Origin: Neolecta irregularis DAH-3 | Taxonomy: Eukaryota > Ascomycota > Neolectomycetes > Neolectales > Neolectaceae | Direction of reading: 5' to 3' | DNA length: 36,191 nt | Assembly (NCBI GenBank): GCA_001929475.1 | Contig: LXFE01000145.1 | Span: forward strand, 1 to 36,191 | Notes under the pieces: generated by a model | Databases searched by the model: none | What the model was told of the DNA's origin: nothing | What the model saw: only the letters and a program-made list of their open reading frames with translations | Translations under genes and position numbers: made by a program | Part shown: piece after piece, positions 1 through 11,770 of the stretch | Layout: each line of letters starts with the position of its first letter | Numbering within the stretch: position 1 is the stretch's first letter

Positions 1-131
1 TCTTTTTTCATTTCATTCATCTAGATCATTCCTGTTCATGTTTTGTATAGCTAGAGAGCATGCTCTACCTGAAAAATCTCTACTTGATCTCCTATTTCCT
101 ATTTCGTACAACGCAAGGAATTTTTATTACC

Positions 132-1530
132 TCATGTTTTGAAAGTGGTTGCAAGGATACCTCCAAAAGGCGCTGATGTAGTCCCCTTACAGCCATGGTC
201 CGTATTTTCAGAGGTATACCGTTGTCCCGATGAATCCGGATATTCCTTGGACAATGACGATCCCCCAATTGCCATTGCAGCTTTTATAAACATGTCTATA
301 GTTCTCTCAGGCTATTTATCAGAATATCGCGGTTTTATACTTTTACCGTTGGATTGATTGCAAATACCATGCCTCGTGCACAATGATCATGTTGTCCACA
401 ATACCACTAAACGTGAGAAAATATTTTAGAACGATAATTACCCACTTCGAATCAGAATCAGTAACTATATATTCGAAAACAGGCGCCGGTAAAATTGTAT
501 TATTCGGATTCGCTCGATATCCAGAATCAATGCCTAGCAATATCAGACACCGAAAAGGACTCACGGTACCGTCTTCAATCGGGCTACAGGGGGATGCAAA
601 AGTGCTTTGTGTGACCGTGTGATTTTGCTTCTCAAAGATAAACCGGATGATGTCTCCTGTAGCTGCATTTACCGACGAAGGCGTATAAACTAGACCGGCA
701 TCACCACCAACCGTGACCGTATGTACAGTTGCAACAAGCAATCCTGTATGGCTTGTATCTTGTGGTAATACATCTGGGAGCGTATTTTCTGTATCATCAC
801 CTCGAGACATTGCTTTCTTTTGGAATGCGTTCAAGGTCTTGTTTTCGTCAATATTAGATACCGTAGGGTTGATTGCAAAGACCATTCCTTGTTGACAATG
901 GTTCCCCTGCTTGCAAAACCACTAGGCATTCATACAGATCCAGAACAGACGATACCCAAGAAGGATCCATAGTTTCAACGGTATATTGAAAAGTCGGGGC
1001 TGGGTTGGCAGTACCATCAGGATTGGGACGAAATCCGGAATCAACACCTATAAGGTCAATCCAAACCTTGTTGAGAAACAAGCGCACCTCCAGGCAATGC
1101 CGTACAAGGCGATCCAAATGTACTTTGAGTCAATGTATGGTTCTTCTTTTGGAACACGAATTCAATGACATCGCCAATCGAAGCATGGATTGAGGATGGA
1201 CTGAAACCAAGTCCAGCATCTCCACCCACCGTCACTGTCTGCGTAACAGTACCATGCGATGAATTACCTGCTTGGCCGATACCAGATTGGACAACAGTAC
1301 CATACGATGAATTACCTGCTTGGCCGATACCAAATTGGACAACAGGCTCAGGTATCAGTAGGATGCATCAAGATACAAGATACGTTGGAAGGATTCTCAT
1401 CCCCTTGCTCAGAGTCGAAAGAATTTGAATTTCCGTAGGGCGATTCATCGGAATCCCTTTTATTGAGAACCCGCGAGTGGGGCAAGGCGCTGATCATCCC
1501 AGCAGCACCTATTAAAATGTATAAACGCAT
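132..1530 (-). CDS. Secreted protein with two tandem cupredoxin domains
   Basis: The start at 1530 opens with a signal peptide (MRLYILIGAAGMISALP) followed by a Ser/Asp/Asn-rich linker and a 16-residue repeat. Two copies of a plastocyanin-like domain follow. Each has the order TVTVGGDAGL, a KxNHTxTQSTFxSPC segment, a (V/I)DSG(F/Y)R segment, and a WxC...HCxxGMVFAINPT end. His, Cys, His and Met are placed as in a type 1 copper site. Six introns of 34-40 nt are needed (1347-1383, 1048-1087, 922-955, 534-569, 407-441, 312-346); each removal restores the domain pattern. The final exon ends at TGA 132-134. The family is the fungal extracellular serine-rich/cupredoxin proteins, secreted or wall-associated, of largely unknown function. 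No GPI signal is obvious at the C-terminus. Copper binding is inferred. Splice sites were read by eye. Confidence 0.85.
1246..1341. repeat. Two 48-bp tandem units coding a 16-residue repeat
   Basis: Two nearly identical 48-bp units (1246-1293 and 1294-1341) encode, on the minus strand, VVQxGIGQAGNSSxGT twice in frame. They sit between the acidic N-terminal linker and the first cupredoxin domain of the secreted protein and look like an expandable spacer. Confidence 0.85.
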
Positions 1531-2036
1531 ATTCTTGGAGAACTGTTCCAAAAAGTGAATGAGGTCCTGCGCAGCGGGCCAAACGAGAATAGGGAAAATG
1601 AACCGAAAGAAGGGCTTCACGGGCATCAAAACAGGACAGACATCGGTATTTAAGCTTGTTATCGTCGTTGTGGCATGATTCGGGTCGGCTTCGAAGTGAG
1701 ACACCAAAGAACCAATCACCCATCAATAACGGTTTCGCGTATCGGTGAACTTTCCTTTTTGGAGCAAGTGATCAAACCCTGCAAATAGCGCTCGAAAAAG
1801 TCTATTCAAGCTATTTTTATTTTCAAAATGAAGATTTGGCGGGCGAATCACACTATAGTGTCTCACGACAAAAATCTGAAACGGCAGTGTGAAGATCGAT
1901 AAATTCCGTAGTAAACGAGATGTTTTAGTGCAGCGGTCATATACCTCAAAGCAGCGGAATTAATCGTCATATACCGTCCGTGTTCTAGTTCCCATCATTA
2001 TACCCAGCCTTCATTTTAATCTCGTAATAATGCGGC
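1531..2036. other. Intergenic, upstream of the cupredoxin gene
   Basis: About 500 bp between the cupredoxin start and the DHX35 stop, both on the minus strand. It should hold the DHX35 3' end and the cupredoxin promoter. Open frames here run antiparallel or upstream of the signal peptide and show no family features. I see no RNA gene or repeat. Confidence 0.5.
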
Positions 2037-4493
<2,457 letters not shown>

Positions 4494-5264
4494 AGAGGCA
4501 GAATAATTTGCCCACCAACAAGGTTACCAAGTCGCCCTCACTATCATATTGACCACACACCAGTAACTTGCCTAATCTAAAGCAATGGGTAAATGTTTAA
4601 ATTTTTGTTCTACTATTATATCATCCAAACTTCTTATATAATGAAATTAAATGTTTGTGGATTAGTTTGGCAACCGGAGATTACTGCAATGACCGTTGCC
4701 CCTACGTGAGCAATGTCAAAGGATACAAATGACCAAACTTTCGATAATTTTATCAACGATGGAGAAACGCTTTACAACTCTGAATTGAGTGAGCAACTGA
4801 GGCACCAAAATTTCGTATAGCAAATGTTACCGGACCATGATGTAGTTAGATCCACCCCTATAAAGCTGGAGTCAGGGTGAGATGTTTTTCTAGTCAACAT
4901 TATAGAATTGATGAACTTGTAAAGGTACAAGAGTAAAGAATCTATTAATGCCAGTAGAAACTCCCGTTCGTCGTTCAATATAAAAGATTAATCATGTTCA
5001 TGCCAGATTTCTTATGCTATGCCCTTCGTTACCTTGTTACCAAACGTCCTTCAGGAACGATATCACGATACTAGTATAGAGAAGCCGAGAGGAAAATTGT
5101 TGGGACAGTCCTAGCCGCAGACAAGTCAAAGCACTGGAACGACAAAAGAAAACAGCATAAAGCCAATATTAGACTATCGAATAAATCTATAATTGCCTCA
5201 AAATTATGATTGACAACTATTTCAAGATTGCTGCATTTGTACAATTCCACCAAACCCCAATTCA
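4494..5264. other. Unassigned 770-bp interval
   Basis: This lies between the DHX35 start and the DPM2 stop. Short minus-strand frames occur at 4772-4978 (contains LLLYLYKFINSIMLTRKTSHPD) and 5071-5265, and a plus-strand frame begins near 4708 (MSKDTNDQTFDNFIND). None could be joined through plausible introns into a recognisable protein, because stops interrupt each attempt. It may be UTR plus promoter, or a small gene I failed to assemble. Confidence 0.4.
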
Positions 5265-5552
5265 TCAGTGAAATCCTACGGTTTTATTCGAGGGTACTCT
5301 CTGTTTATGACCCGTTTTTATCATCGTTAAAGCAAGGAATGCACTAATGGATGTGAAGAAAAGAAGCAGGAAAAACGTTGGAATTTTGATTGCCCATGCC
5401 AATGGAGGAAAGAAATCGTAAAGCCGATGTCCTTTATCGACAAATGGCTGCGATATATGTGAGAAGGTTGGTCAGAGAAGTTGGAATACCAATGCCAATG
5501 TCCATAAAGAGTAATATAAAAATAAAACCGTAACAACGATCAGGAGAAGCAT
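5265..5552 (-). CDS. DPM2: Dolichol-phosphate-mannose synthase subunit 2 (DPM2)
   Basis: This is an 81-residue protein with two membrane spans. The first is VTVLFLYYSLWTLAL; then comes PFVDKGHRLYDFFPPLAWA, and then a second hydrophobic helix ending before a basic tail. The PFVD...H...FFPP.WA loop is typical of fungal DPM2, the small ER-membrane subunit that stabilises Dpm1 and supports GPI-anchor and N-glycan mannose donor synthesis. One 42-nt intron (5448-5489) splits Leu-Pro of the loop. The start used is the ATG at 5552, because an in-frame TGA lies just upstream and no acceptor follows it. This leaves the protein about 15 residues shorter at the N-terminus than most relatives, so a hidden first exon or a lineage-specific short form is possible. 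Confidence 0.8.
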
Positions 5553-5770
5553 GTTTTTGCAAAATCATGCGTAAGCCGTGATTTCTTTTTACCACGCTAT
5601 GGGGTGCCAGGAGCAGACAAAGAGTCTGCCACGATCTGGTGGGTTTTATCTTGTGGGCGGTGCCGTAGCCAGGAAGATCAACATATTGTTTACCCAAATT
5701 TTAAGGTTTCAAGCATATCTTTAGACATTGGAAATATACATTACAAGAGTCATAAAGAATTTATTACAGA

Positions 5771-6591
5771 CTAATTAAAGTCTAATGCTGAATCTGCATC
5801 CTTTCTGATACAGTCAGTACGCGATTTTTCGATGGAACGGATCGACATACCTAATCAACTCTCTCATTCCCTCTGGTAGCACAGGTTGCGCATCATTTCC
5901 TTGTATATATCGAAAAGGCATTTCTACAGCCTCGTGTTTGGAAAACCTCAATTCCGGAAAATCGATATAGGGTATCTCATTAATGGGTACTAGGTCGTCA
6001 ACGGCAGAATCGGCAAGAGTTGCATACTTTTATCTCTTGTAACGAGGATCGTCACAGCCACAGCTGTATCCGTAGTCATTTGTTTATCTCGGAGGTTCCG
6101 CCCCGAAAACCCCAATGCACGCAACTCTGCCGTTCGATCACGGGGTGGATCATCGCCTTGTGATAATCAAATCCATCACTATATCGAAATGACGTACCGA
6201 GAATTCCACCGAATAAGAAGCAGTCGAATTTTTCAGCATCATCGGGCGAAAGGACTTGCTCTGCTTGTAGATCCAATAGACATACTCGTTCTTTTGAAAA
6301 TTGAGCAAGTTTAGTGATCGGCTGGCTTGTCGCTTGGATAGACAATTCCCTGAATTCTTTGGGTAGGTCGTTTAGTAGAGACTTTGGGAGAGACGTGAGG
6401 TGAAAGTTTTCGGCTCCTACAGTATTGGCGATTGCCTTGTATTCTGCGATACACCTTTTTACAAGTCAGTCTTTGTTGAGAATAGTTGCACCATGGAAAC
6501 ATCCCGGCTTCCATGTGTTCTATGTAATGTGAATGGACATCTTGCAAGGGTCACTACCTACAATGAACGCATGTTGTCTGGGTTGTGACAT
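5771..6591 (-). CDS. SFM1: SPOUT protein arginine methyltransferase Sfm1
   Basis: Five short introns removed give a protein matching Sfm1 across its length: AFIVEHMEAG at the N-terminus, VGAENFHLTSLPKS, RVCLLD, FDCFLFGGILGDDPPRDRT, LRDKQMTTDTAV, then IPYIDFPELRF, EMPFRYI, LPEGMRELI and a KDADSALDF tail. Sfm1 is a SPOUT-fold S-adenosylmethionine enzyme that monomethylates one arginine of ribosomal protein uS3 (Rps3) in yeast. The first intron follows FIV; a second is at PW|C; the others follow GGILG, RDK and ELIR. I chose the ATG at 6591 because the family begins only a few residues before the EHME motif; an in-frame ATG at 6663 would add 24 residues. No residues of the conserved core are missing. 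Confidence 0.92.
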
Positions 6592-6663
6592 ATATGCAGG
6601 AACGATGGGCTTGTCGGAGAGGGAAATTCGTAGCCACTCTTCGATCCCGTAGGATGGATTCAT

Positions 6664-7347
6664 CCTGCCACTTTTAGCAGCCACAACCACAGAACTGGAA
6701 ACGTACTAATTAAGAGCGGCGGGCAACACTATGTATATGACGTGTATGAGAACCTGCGATGATATCATCACAAGTCAGCCATGCATTTAAACCGAGACTC
6801 TACATTACTATGTGCTCCCAGAACATGCAGAGTCTCATCGCTGTTTTGTCGCCATAAGCAACTGGAAGGCACCAGGGCTAGAACGCCCTTTGCAAAAGTA
6901 GTATCTGTACCAGGACCGCGCCAATTGGGGCTGTTTCTCGGCAGACTTGCGAATCTGGGATTTTTCACTTTGTGCTCATTTAACGGATTAGTGCCCATCC
7001 ACCAGATAACAACAAGACAAGGCCACGTTCTAATCAAACTGTCATCTCCCAGAAGTTCTCCAGTGAATACAATAGAAAGACCAAGATAAGATGTCCAGCT
7101 AGCGGTCATGTAATTTCTGCAAGACAGACCAGAAACACACCGCATGATCGACAGCCGAACGCCACACGCGTAAGCAGGCCTACAGTTCTGTCGCTCCAGA
7201 CGTCCTTGCTTTCCCCGAATCCGATTTCCTCCCTTCAAAACTCCACGTTCCCGTTTCCTCTACAAAGCTTTTGAAAAAGCTGCTGGTCCCAGGTACCCGC
7301 GCTTCCTTTCTGCTCTTTCTGCGTCTTACCTTTGCGAGGCCCCAAAT
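6664..7347. other. Divergent intergenic region between SFM1 and IGO1
   Basis: About 700 bp between two divergent genes. It carries overlapping open frames on both strands (minus 6768-7238, about 125 residues from its first ATG; plus 6781-7089, 102 residues). Neither shows a family motif, and the two overlap each other antiparallel. It probably holds both promoters. A pyrimidine-rich tract of C/T runs occupies the 150 bp before the IGO1 start. Confidence 0.45.
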
Positions 7348-7838
7348 ATGAATCCCCTACGTAAATCTCCTCTGTCAAATATAAATACTACTCCTACGTC
7401 GTCGCCATCAGCGGCTGGCCCTGAACAGCCGGAATCTGCAACCCCTCGACCAAATACCGATTTAAACGACCAAGCAGCTCTCCTTCTAAAGAAATACGGA
7501 AAGCTCCCAGATAAGAAACGGTTCTTAGATAAGCGAGTCAGCGTACGTTATCGCACCCCCGCCGCACAGATATATCTTTCTATGCGTCGATAAAACTTCA
7601 GCGACTAATTTGATAGGAACGCAAGTTCTTCGATTCCGGTGACTGGGCTATGAATAAAGCTGGAAAAGCGTCTGTTCTCAACATCGGGAAACAACATCCC
7701 TCGCCATCTGATATTCCACATGGATCGGTGAATCTTCAGTTCAGCCAGCCTTTGAGTCCCGTGAAATCTCACAGTACACTTGTTCCCCCGGAGACCACTA
7801 TGGACATGCCCCTTGAAGCCAAGTTCAGGACAGAATAG
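7348..7838 (+). CDS. IGO1: Endosulfine/ARPP-19 family PP2A inhibitor
   Basis: The protein carries the invariant FDSGDW motif in ERKFFDSGDWAMNKAGK, preceded by the usual LLLKKYGKLPDKKRFLDKR helix. The serine in FDSGDW is the site phosphorylated by Greatwall-type kinases (Rim15 in budding yeast, Ppk18/Cek1 in fission yeast); the phosphoprotein then inhibits PP2A-B55 and links nutrient state to mitotic entry and quiescence. One 74-nt intron (7543-7616) interrupts the protein just before ERKFF, longer than most introns here. The start at 7348 is followed by a Ser/Thr/Pro-rich disordered N-terminus; the C-terminus has an SPVK site. It runs opposite to both neighbours. Confidence 0.95.
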
Positions 7839-8329
7839 ATTCAAGGTGATGCGTTTACTGTGCTGCTACAAGCATCCTGGTTTATTTCGTATTGAGAATA
7901 GGCTACCTTTTTGCTTCTGGTTTGTTTAGGTGCTGTTTGTTTTTTGTTTCTCTTGGTTGGAGTGGGAGGCAGAATGATGGGATGTGGTGAGCGGTTGCGA
8001 GTTGAAGACTATTCTTGTTGATTCTTTGTTTCTCACTTTGTTCGATTTCTTCTTGATCTGACAGGGCTTATCGGTACGACAAACGGGCAAGTTTGATTAA
8101 GCCTGTTTTTTCCAGTTGGGCGCATGATTGGTTCATGAGTTTTTCTTGCTTCTGAGGGCGGACTCGGTGATAAAATACTTGTTATCAGCTCATTTGTGCC
8201 GAGGGATATATCATCGCCTCTGATAGCCTACTTTTGTTGCAGCTACAACTACACATATATGACAACGTATGTAGGAGACCACATTTTGATATACAGTGCA
8301 TACGATAGAAATGCAAGTGTAAACCCCGT
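7839..8329. other. Convergent 3' intergenic region
   Basis: About 490 bp between the IGO1 and PTC5 stops. It is rich in T runs on the plus strand, as expected for 3' UTRs and poly(A) signals of convergent genes. No gene, repeat or structured RNA is evident. Confidence 0.5.
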
Positions 8330-9919
8330 CTAAATTTTGGCCTTGAATTCGCCGTGTTTAACTATGAATTCCTCCTTTGAACTCGACTCACCGTTATCCC
8401 CAAAGAATACAACAGTGATAGTGATATCATCCCTAGTACTGCTTAGCTCCACGTTCGCTTGAGGGGTATTACCGGTAGTTCCTGCTCATGGGGGAAGGAA
8501 GGCTCAACAAGGAGCATAGTTGGTCTTTATCGTTCCCGCCAAGAGCGTTTCGAATTAAATGAGTAGCAGCATTATCGTCCTCGAACGCAAACTTTTTCTT
8601 TTGAGTGTTATGTGGATCTTTTTGACCTGTTTTCTTGTCGGCAGGATCGGCTTTTGCGAGCGGTTCTTTATTGCCCGCGAACCAATTGGGCATCCAGCCA
8701 TTTGGGCGACTAGATCCTTGATCGAGCCATCTTCCAACAAGTCCAACGGCTTCTTCGTTTGTGAGACATTCCCAGAGCCCGTCTGTTGCCATGACCATGA
8801 AACTTTCTTTTGATGTGTCGATTTTTGTGGTCGTGACGACGGGTTCGGCGGTTACGTAGGGAGGTGTCTTGCAGTAATCAGATATTCGTCGACCAAAATA
8901 TTCGTGTTCGAGTTTCCGTTGAACATCATTTGACCATTTGTATTTTGCGTCGCCAAACTAAGCGATCAGATTGGGAGATGGAGCGAGGTGGGGTGTACAG
9001 CTCTGGTAGGTTCAAGCGAACCCAAAACTCTTCCGCGCCAAACCGCTTTATCTTCGCCTGGATGTTCCCTTTTGATGCGTTCGGCTTCTTCCACATTGCT
9101 TCCGGTTTGATCGACACTCAAGGACTTTGCAATCCAGACGCCAGAGTTGTCTTTTGTTCCAAGAACTGCGCGTGAATCGCCGGTACAAGCGACGTGGACT
9201 TGCTTGGTCTTGCTATCGAAAAAAGCAAGCAGGCCGCAGCTTCCACTGAGAGCAGGCATCAGGAGATCTGCCGCGGCGGATTTTGTCAAGTTGGGCAACA
9301 ATTTTGCGACGCTCTCGTTGACGATTTCGTTGTCCAATTTAACAAAACCAGATTTGATTGCGTCTGTGATGTCTTGGTCTATGGGGGTAGAAGAGGATTT
9401 ATAGACAGAGTCGAGTTCGCGAGCGACGTAGGGTACGAGGTTCTTTTTCAGGGTATCGGAAGTGTACCAGCCGGAATGTCCATCAAAGATCCCATAGAAC
9501 GTCCAGTCGGAGTCGTCGGAGGCCTTGATGATGTGCTCGATGCGGTCGTCTTCGATGGGATCGTTTGAGGCGAGGGCGTTGATGTCGTAGCGCCAGATGC
9601 CTTTTGCGCGGGTAACGCGATGGGATTCCTGGTTTGCGCGGAGTTTCTTTGAGGCCTCGAGCATGGTCATCATGCGGATCTCCTTTGGGCGGAGACGGTA
9701 TGGGTTCATTGGATCTGGGACATTGAGGGTAAATGTGCGCGGGGTGGAGTAGTCGCGGGCTGGTGGCGACGGCGATGCTCTGCGGTAGTATGCGAGCGAG
9801 AGATAGACGGCAGAACAGACAAGGATGCCGCAAGAGGCTACTTTTGCGACTTTGTGGATAGCGCGCATGCGGGCTGGTGGTGAGGCGACTGGTGGAGAGC
9901 GGGCACTGCGACCTAGCAT
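8330..9919 (-). CDS. PTC5: Mitochondrial PP2C-type protein phosphatase (Ptc5-like)
   Basis: PP2C signatures occur in order: FYGIFDGHSGWYTSD, GSCGLLAFFD, ACTGDSRAVLG, GSLEPTRAFGDAKYKW, MATDGLWECL and RDDITITVVFFGD, giving the metal-binding aspartates. The arginine-rich N-terminus with a membrane segment (VASCGILVCSAVYLSLAYY) and the SLEPTRAFGDAKYKW form are typical of the Ptc5/pyruvate dehydrogenase phosphatase branch, which acts in mitochondria. Two introns are visible: 8958-8998 (41 nt, inside PTRA|FGD) and 8433-8472 (40 nt, before RDDITIT). The start at 9919 (MLGRSARSP) is preferred; an internal Met at residue 18 precedes the membrane segment. Length about 500 residues is normal. The substrate is inferred from the family. 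Confidence 0.93.
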
Positions 9920-9987
9920 TGAGGTTGCAATGACAGTTCCTGGTGTGTTTTCTTGGCGGTTTGTCTTAACTGTCTGTCTGTCTGCCT

Positions 9988-11640
9988 CTATAAATGGCGT
10001 TCTCCAGATGGTTTATTTCGACTCGCCCATACATCCTCAAATGCAGTCCCATCTCCTCTCCAAATATCTGCACTTGTATCTTCCATATGCGTTTCAGCAC
10101 ACTCTCCCGCTATCTGCAAGTCAGCGCAGTCCGCATCAGCACAATCTTCCGCTATCTGCAAATCAGCACAGTCCGCGGCTCCTCGCACCCTTCCAACATC
10201 CTTCCATCGCCCCTCAGTCAGCATCCTGGCCCGTTCCCGCACCACCATCCCAATCCCTGCACTCACCTCCTCCCAGTCAACCTCCTCCCCCGTCTTGCCA
10301 TTGTCCCTCCCCCTAACCTGCTTGTGAAACCTCCCCAGAGTCCGCGCTATCCCCGTAATATATTGGCCATGCACACTCAATGCCTGTTCTCAGTTCTTGC
10401 TCCCTGCAACACCTACATCATTGTATCCCACCGCAAACACCCGCGGACACCTTGCCGCCAGTTTATCCACCAGAAACGACCGGAATGCCACATCTGCAAG
10501 CGGAATGAGTCTGCTCACCGCAGGCATTCCACACTGTTTCTTAAACACCCCGTAATCAAACTTTGCTTCAATGTACTTTAGTGACCCCGTTGGTTGTATC
10601 GCCGGTATTGAATGCGGTGCTGCAATCGATGGGCGAAGATACACTGCCAGCCTTAGATCCTAACGATGGCTTAAATACCCTTCAAATATCCCCCCTCCAT
10701 TACCAATTCAGGCGATAATTGAAGCTGTTCCCATACCTACACACGTCTTAGTAACATATCTTTGGAAACTACACCTTTGCATCGGCAATCACCCTCCCAA
10801 ATTCTACCAACTTTGTCGTCTCAAGGTCTTGCCTATTCCAAGTAACGGAAATTCGAACCTCCATGTCAGTTGGCCCCCAGGAGTCTTGCATTTTACATGA
10901 CACCCACTCCCTCGGAGAATCTCTCCTATTCTCTCCTCACTTTTATATTCAACGACAAAGGCCCCCTCGAAATCTAGCCGAATCCTTAGATTCCCAACAA
11001 CGTTCAAACTATCCCCAAGACTGATTGTCGGGGCGAGATATCGTACTGGATACATAACCACCTCCCGATCAATGATTTCTCTTTCACAGAACAGGAAATA
11101 CGCAACGTCGCCGTGGCCGACGTGGGGATTCTCTGCCGCTCGTATTACCTTGAATCAATGTAAATTCCGCTGATCGATAGTCGCTGCCTCCGTGCCTCGG
11201 AGTTCTAGAACACTAACTGGGATGCCGTCAATGGTGTCGGCAATTGCGTTTTCCGCAATATTCGCAGTTACAGGGTACGCTTGAGAACTTTTTTTACACG
11301 GGTTTATAGTCTAGATTTGTAACGAATACGGGCGATCTCGAGAACGGCGCTGGGATTAGTACGGCTTGGTCCTTGTGTTACTTGATGGTCAATGCAAAGA
11401 CTGCCTTGAAGAGTCTTCGCCCATGGCCAGTTATGTTGACAGGCTTGGCTGGAATGAATGCTGCCTCGTATATCAACTTCCTTCTAATCTCGTTTGATTC
11501 GCAGATATGGAGCTTACTATTTTGTGGACTTGAAAAGATCCCCGTTTTGACTCTGTATGATCATATGAAACAACTGTACAAAACTACGGGTCCCATATCT
11601 TACAAAGAATCTGAAAGAAAAGATATTTCCTCTTCCACAT
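9988..11640 (-). CDS. Unrecognised multi-exon gene
   Basis: I do not recognise the product. Open minus-strand segments join through short introns into one coding-looking chain. A proposed start at 11640 (MWKRKYLFFQ) is followed by FQVHKIKEVDIRGSIHSS, HNWPWAKTLQGSLCIDHQ, NPSAVLEIARI, ENAIADTIDGIPVIRAAEN, VVMYPVRYLAPTISLGDS, RIRLDFEGAFVVEYK, TDMEVRISVTWNRQDLETTK, LVEFGRVIADAK, MPAVSRLIPLADVAFRSF and HGQYITGIARTLGRF. Supporting introns include GTAAGC...TTAG near 11500, GTGAGG...CAAG near 10910 and GTAGGT...ACAG near 10400. The 3' part is GC-rich, has a tandem repeat, and has several alternative donors, so the C-terminus and stop (9988) are uncertain. It could also be a decaying gene. No catalytic motif, clear membrane segment pattern or signal peptide cleavage site could be assigned. 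Confidence 0.4.
10093..10176. repeat. Two 42-bp tandem units
   Basis: Two 42-bp units (about 10093-10134 and 10135-10176) share CCGCTATCTGCAA and CAGTCCGC blocks. On the minus strand they give a repeated DCADLQIA peptide in the putative 3' end of the unrecognised gene. Because the unit is a multiple of three it keeps any reading frame open on both strands, which explains the long shadow frames here. Confidence 0.75.
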
Positions 11641-11770
11641 TCCTTCTCAAATACACTTCGGAATCTATGCTAGCGATATAAAACGACCACGATAAAAAGA
11701 AGTTCTCCATTTTTTGCCTCCAGGTTTTTCCATAACATTACAAAGAGCAAGAACGACTAAACAAAACTCC

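Noticed and set aside
5434-5697. Minus frame containing VDLPGYG, like an EngB-type GTPase G3 motif
   Set aside because: No G1 or G4 motif nearby, and the frame runs across the DPM2 exon in the wrong phase. Chance match.
9825-10581. Overlapping Ser/Pro/His-rich plus-strand frames
   Set aside because: Antisense to PTC5 and to the unrecognised minus-strand gene, in GC-rich repeat DNA whose 42-bp unit keeps frames open.
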